NCBI GenBank assembly: GCA_027596035.1
Contig: JADGJA010000199.1
Location: 1 to 31,050, forward strand
DNA length: 31,050 nt
From: Thoreauomyces humboldtii
Lineage: Eukaryota > Chytridiomycota > Chytridiomycetes > Spizellomycetales > Powellomycetaceae
Reading direction: 5' to 3'
Shown here: positions 26,142 through 31,050 of the stretch, piece by piece
Numbering within the stretch: position 1 is the first letter of the stretch
Layout of the letters: each line of letters opens with the position of its first letter
The notes under the pieces: generated by a model
The model's database searches: none
What the model saw: the letters and a program-made list of their open reading frames with translations, nothing else
Told to the model about the DNA's origin: nothing
Translations under genes and position numbers: made by a program

Positions 26142-29032
26142 ATGGACGATGGCAATGATGGCATCATGCTCAACTGGTCTACGGAGCCTCCACCGCAGAC
26201 GACTGCCACGCAGAAGCTCAAGGTTCGGGACGTGGCCGCCAACCTGAAGCGGGGAGGGTGGCGAACGAAACGACTTGCCGCGAAAAAGGTGGTTCAGCGT
26301 GTACACAAGTCGGCGACGGAAGCGGCCGCTGCAGCTGCAGGAGCCGCCGCTCGAGCCGCGATAGCAAGCGCGCTCGCGAAAGGAGACGCGGAAGCCGCTG
26401 CCGCCGCCGCGACCGGTTCCAAGCGCAAGCTCGACTCTTCGACCGACGGGAACGGGAACCCAAAGAGGGCTCGCGACGGCGGGTCTATGGGCGACGTGGA
26501 TCCGACGCCATGGACCAAGGCCCCCATCCCTGGAACCAAACAAGTCGTATCTTCCATCTTCACCTCCCTTCCCGACGCGTTCACGCCCGGTCAGTTCACG
26601 ATATCAACGTCTGCAAAGTCCACAGTTCCAAGAGCGTCAGGAGCTGTGTCGGATGCAGCACCAGCACCAGCACCCACTCCCGCGCCCGCGCAACCCGTCT
26701 TCGATACCACAACATTTGCAGGCCTCGGACTGGACCCTCTCATCTGCTCTCACCTCGCCAACAAACTCAACTTCAAGGCACCCACACTCATCCAACGAGC
26801 ATCTCTTCCCTCTCTGTTGGAAAGCAGAGACCGCGATCACGTTCTCCAGGCTCAGACAGGTTCCGGAAAGACCCTCTCCTTCCTGCTGCCCATATTACAT
26901 CGCTTGTTGCTGGCAGAGCAGGAACGCCAGAAGGGAAACGTACCACAGCTGCAGCGAAGCGTTGGGACCCTTGCCATCGTCCTGGCCCCCACGCGAGAAC
27001 TCGCGAAGCAGATCGAGACGGTGCTGAACTCGCTTTTGACATACAAAGGGCATCAGCAGAAAGCAGGTAGGGGACTCGGCGGGAAAGATCAGGGTTCTAG
27101 CCGAGATGTCGGGGTGCTGACATCAAGGGGTCTCCATCAGATGACGATGAGGATGAGGAGGAAGAGCAGGAGCACTACGACGCGTCCGCAACACACCATC
27201 GGCATTGGATCGTAGCCGGCAACGTGATGGGAGGAGAGCAGAAGAAGAAGGAAAAGTCTCGACTACGTAAGGGCGTGACCATCCTGGTATCGACGCCTGG
27301 CCGGCTTCTCGATCACCTGAAGACGACGAAATCGTTCGAGCTCGGTAACCTGAGGTGGCTGGTGCTTGATGAAGCAGATCGACTTTTGGAGCTCGGATTC
27401 GAGGACACTTTGCGGGACATCCTTCGGATCCTAGGCGAGAAGAAGGAGGCGGCTGTGCGTGCTCGCACACGGTTGTTTGTCAGGGCATGGCCACCCAACA
27501 AGCAGATCATTCTTTGTTCGGCCACCATCCAGGGCGTGCAAAAGCTCGCCGAGGAAGCCCTCGTCGATCCCGTTTTCCTCAAAGCGGAGACCCGCCGAGA
27601 AAAGGCCAAGCGAGTCAATGAGGAGATCGCGATACGGAAGGCTGAGAAGGAAGCCGTAGCAAAGTCCCTCACTACCGTGACCATGCACGACGCATCATCG
27701 GACGAAGAGGAGCTCATGGACGAGGGAGGCGACGAAGGTGCAGATGAGGAGGATGGTAAACTTACGGTCCCGACCCAGCTCGTGCAGACATACGTGACGG
27801 TCCCGGCCAAGCTGCGATTAGTTACTTTGATTGGCCTGTTCCGCAAACTCACGCGGGCGACCACACCCTGCAAGGTCATGGTGTTTGTGTCGTCCACGGA
27901 TTCCGTTGACTTTCATTACCATCTCCTCGCCAATGGACACAAAGGACCGGAAGAAGAAAAGGCAGCCTCAGACCCGACGGTTCAGGAGGGCGAGGAGGAG
28001 GACCCATGGAAGAAGTTTGAAGCAGGCATCGACGACTATGCAGGAGGGGATGATGAGGAGGAGCAGGAGCAGGAGCTTGATGCCAATGGCAATCCCATCG
28101 AAAAGTCAGAGCATCCGAAGGCACGGTATATGCTCAAGCCCGACGACCCAGAACTCCTTCCTCCTACCCCGGCGCTGCTGCAAACGGGAGCCACCACGCC
28201 CCTTTTGCCATCGACCGTCATCTTCAAACTTCACGGTTCCCTGCCTCAGGCGGCCCGTATCGCAGCCTACAAGAACTTTGTAGGCGCGACGTCCCACGCC
28301 ATCCTCTTCTGCACGGACGTCGCTGCCCGTGGTCTCGACATGCCGGACGTGTCCCACATCATCCAGTACGACCCTCCCGCCGACACCAACGACTACGTCC
28401 ACAGGGTCGGTCGTACGGCGCGTCTCGGACGGGCGGGAACCGCCCTCCTCTTCCTCCTCCCCTCCGAGCTCGGTTATGTCGAGGTCCTCGCAGGCCAAGG
28501 CTTCGTCGTGACGGAAACTCCGGCCGACGGTCTACTCTCCCACCTGCTCGACTACGATCCCAAGGATCGCGTGTCGGCAGTCAACAAGAAGGGAAGGAAA
28601 CCCTACGAGCTTCCGGCCAGCAACCTCCACATGAAGCTCGAACGGTTCGTGCTCACCACGACCGCATCCACCGACCTCGCTCAGTCGGCCTTCAAGTCCC
28701 ACGTCCGTGCCTACGCCACCCACGCCGCGGCCGAACGACACGTCTTCCACATCCGGAAACTGCATCTCGGTCACGTCGCCAAGAGCTTCGCCCTTCGGGA
28801 GGCTCCCACCGATCTCCTGGTCGATGCCGCGAGGAGGAGCAAGGAGGACAAAATGAGAAAGGAGGCGGAGAAGAAGAGCTCCAAGCCAGGAAGCAGCATG
28901 TACAAGAGGAAGGCTGGACTGCTGGTGGCCAGCGCGAGCGAGTTTGGAGACGGAGGCGTGAGGAGCATCATGTCCATAGGCGCCGGAGATAAGAACGCCA
29001 GGAAGAGGAGAAAGGGCCCTGGAGGGAAGTAG
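26142..29032 (+). CDS. DBP7: DEAD-box RNA helicase Dbp7 (DDX31 homologue)
   Basis: Nucleolar ATP-dependent RNA helicase needed for early 60S ribosomal subunit assembly. Two exons, 26142-27066 and 27141-29032; 938 residues. All helicase motifs are present: Q-motif region FKAPTLIQ, motif I AQTGSGKT (237-244), Ia PTRELAKQ, Ib TPGR, II DEAD (385-388), III SAT (435-437), V ARGLD and VI HRVGRTAR (729-736). Dbp7 hallmarks are the start with MLNW, the GGWRTKR motif, the long insertions between motifs and the basic C-terminal tail. Odd features are an alanine-rich helix (about residues 62-92) and two acidic inserts (DEEELMDEGGDEG and DDEEEQEQE). The acceptor at 27140 was chosen because it continues as an acidic insert in phase; the upstream AAG does not. 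An in-frame ATG at 25920 would add 74 residues; I prefer 26142 because family proteins start close to the LNW motif. Confidence 0.95.
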
Positions 29033-29208
29033 TTCGATGGGGTTCCGAGGGATACAGTTGTTTGCAGCATAGAGTGGAAATACATTTTAGCTATAGCGCT
29101 GCCTATCCAAGCGAAGAACCTCTATGAACACTGCGCTAGCATACTATCGACACTTCCTCCAAAACTTCCAGAGATCATCAACGCTGAACGACCTCGCTCC
29201 TGCCACGA

Positions 29209-30517
29209 TCAAGCTCCCATCTTGGTAGGTGCCGACGCAACCGGTAGACCTGCAGACAGAGGTTGTGTGTGAGCTGTAGGTAAATAAAAGCAAACGTTAA
29301 GCCTCGCCTACCGTATTCATCCAGCTCAGCCGTCTAGACACAGAAAGGAGATGTGAGCATGGGCCGGTGTCTGCAGGGCGAATGAGCTTACCGTTGTTGG
29401 GTCCGATGTAGCGGCGCTAGGCATCTCTGGGGTATACGTGGGTTCCTGAAGATACGATGGTTCCGCCTCATCTTCCATGAGCTCATCGCCCAACGCGTCG
29501 AGTTCTAGTTTTGGCGCCGGATGAGTGTGCCATACGTTGCGCACCATTGGGGCTTCGGTCTTACCTGCTTCCAGATCGTCATCGTCGAGACCATCTGGAA
29601 GTCCGTAAGAGCGTCCCATCGTCTCCTGGAGATCGTTCGCCTGTTCGAGCAGATCCTCCATCTCGTCTTGAATTTTCTGGCGATGACGAGTGTGTCAGTC
29701 ACTTGAATGTGACTGGTAGGCGATGATTCCTAACCTCGATTTTGTCCAAGTTTATCTTTTTGTATTGTCCCTTCAGCTCCTTGTTAGCTATCTGCATGGC
29801 ATCCACCGTGACCATCGTGTTCTTCATGTTGTCAATCGCCATCGTTCCTGGAAGCGACGCGTTAGTCTTCCAGCCCAAATGCGACCTGACTTGGCCAGCA
29901 GCTACCTTGTTCCATGTTGAAAGATTGCTGGACGAGCTGGTCTCGCTGTCCCTCGTAGCTGGAGACACAGCGCGTTAGGTGATGCTTTGGCAGCAAACAG
30001 TTTTGCTGGGGTGTTTTGGGAGCTCTCTCATATAACGAGGGGATTGAACTCCGTGTGCCTCACTCCTCAAAGGCTCTCTCCAGGCACCCAGCGCACTTTC
30101 TCCTGTGCCATCCTCGAGTCTCCAAATTCCCGCGCCCTCTTTCCCACGTCGAAAAACGTACAGTTTCTTCTGTTTCAATATCCTCATGGCCTTCTGCTTG
30201 ACCGACTCCTTTGCGGGTCCGTCGCGCATGCGTTTCATCTGCTCCCTGTACTTCATGAGCTCCGCATCGAGTTTCTTTATCTTCACTTCCACAGAGTCTG
30301 CACGCGCGTCCGTCTGTTTGGTCGCAGGCCATGCCAAGATGAAAGAAAACGGACAAGAAGCGGAAGCGATTGAGGAAAATGAGGTGGGGCTGCGATCAGT
30401 TCTCCGTTTACGATGAGGGGGATTTCTGGAGCAGCTGGGAAACGATACCGTTGAGATGGCATCTTGAATGGTGGGTTTTGGCGCCTTTGGCTTATTTGTT
30501 CCGAAGATGCGATTCAT
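29209..30517 (-). CDS. VPS60: ESCRT-III-related protein Vps60 (CHMP5 homologue)
   Basis: Snf7-family protein of the ESCRT-III machinery that regulates the Vps4 ATPase through Vta1 in multivesicular body formation. Eight exons on the minus strand: 30517-30449, 30313-30162, 29958-29906, 29847-29735, 29676-29565, 29504-29392, 29333-29312, 29249-29209; 224 residues, against 219 for human CHMP5. The start [20 protein letters not shown] is diagnostic. A basic helical hairpin follows ([41 protein letters not shown]), then [12 protein letters not shown], the helix [15 protein letters not shown] and the acidic C-terminal part [16 protein letters not shown], ending [16 protein letters not shown], which resembles the C-terminal MIT-interacting end of CHMP5. 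The exon 2 donor is GTACGT after CT, restoring KLYEGQ. Convergent with DBP7, with 176 bases between stop codons. Confidence 0.95.
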
Positions 30518-31050
30518 GGTAAAGTTAAGATATCACAATCAAAAAAAGCGATGGAGAGCTCTGCTGGTGCGAGAAGGAGATTGCTCGACCTAGTCGTGGA
30601 TGCGCTGGCGCCTGTGTTCGTTGTCCTGCGAATGCGAGAAGGGAAGGGTCGAAGAGCTTGGGGTCAAGGCCGTGCGGTGCTTTGCGGGCGGCGGTGAAAG
30701 GTCAGCCACGTCCGTTTTTCGACAGAGTCCAACAACCCAAAGCCAAGAGCCAGAAGCCCAACAGAGGCAACCGCACAACCGGATTTTAGGTTTGCGGACC
30801 CATGAATGCTTGAGAACAGGGAGTGAGGGAGTTGCGTGGGTGATCCGTTTGATGTCTTCCCGGGCGAAACGGCCGCGGAGAGAGGGACCAAGCTAGGCTG
30901 GTTGGGTGGTAATACAAGGGAAGGACTATGCGGAGGGCTGTTCATTTCTTGACACGGCTGCGCTTGGCTTTTTCGCCTGCCCGCGCCCCCCCCCCCCCCC
31001 CCGGGCGCGGGGGGGGGGTGGGGAGGGGCGCCGGGGGGGGGAGTTGGGGG
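30518..31050. other. Upstream of VPS60 and right end of the window
   Basis: The first part is the VPS60 promoter region, with no clear TATA box. Open frames at 30590-30945 have no recognisable content. From about 30980 the sequence is G/C homopolymer, listed separately. I see no gene. Confidence 0.45.
30980..31050. repeat. Terminal G/C homopolymer stretch, partly self-complementary
   Basis: A C-run of about 18 bases is followed at once by GGGCGCGGGG and further G runs to the end, so the two halves could fold back on each other. The composition is unlike anything else here and does not resemble a TTAGGG-type telomere. It most likely marks a scaffold end or low-quality reads. Confidence 0.6.

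Overview
The window is nuclear DNA from a fungus, most likely a basidiomycete. Genes are densely packed on both strands. Nearly every one is cut by several short GT-AG introns (roughly 40-130 nt), and the encoded proteins are typical fungal ones: PTR2 peptide transporter, DHA2 drug transporter, Dbp7, OST5/TMEM258, importin alpha and ESCRT subunits. A class-level placement (Pucciniomycotina, Ustilaginomycotina or Tremellomycetes) cannot be made safely by eye. I rebuilt exon-intron models for 15 genes by matching splice phase to protein-family conservation; 14 are spliced models and one or two are effectively intronless.

Layout, left to right: importin alpha (+, 215-2521); Cof-type HAD phosphatase (-, 2769-3871); ESCRT-I subunit Vps23/TSG101 (+, 4358-6333); LITAF-domain protein (-, 6555-7160); a 1.8 kb stretch without a convincing gene; PTR2 oligopeptide transporter (+, 8961-11102); 14-TM DHA2 transporter (+, 11640-13531); an unrecognised 315-residue ORF (-, 13799-14746); a small secreted cysteine-containing protein (-, 15020-15777); an orphan protein with an MGNCASSC lipidation-type N-terminus (+, 16075-16943); a BAR-PH-ArfGAP-ankyrin protein of the ACAP type (+, 17216-20183); a secreted, probably GPI-anchored protein (+, 20429-22204); a FET/TAF15-like RNA-binding protein (-, 22487-24203); OST5/TMEM258 (+, 24409-24867); a 1.3 kb stretch without a clear gene; DEAD-box helicase Dbp7 (+, 26142-29032); ESCRT-III-related Vps60/CHMP5 (-, 29209-30517). 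The last 70 bases are G/C homopolymer and look like a scaffold end or assembly artefact.

Most genes are conserved housekeeping functions: nuclear import, endosomal sorting, membrane traffic, N-glycosylation, 60S ribosome biogenesis and RNA binding. Three products belong to, or are linked by mammalian work to, the ESCRT pathway (Vps23, LITAF-like, Vps60), and the Vps23 and LITAF-like genes are convergent neighbours. Between 13.8 and 22.2 kb lies a patch of orphan genes (unknown, secreted, lipidated-type, GPI-type) interrupted only by the ACAP-like gene.

I found no transposon, CRISPR array, rRNA or convincing tRNA. The most notable items are the two RanBP2-type zinc fingers with unusual C-x-C spacing in the FET-like protein, the OST5 first exon that codes only for the start ATG, the MGNCASSC orphan, and an upstream ORF whose stop overlaps the PTR2 start codon.
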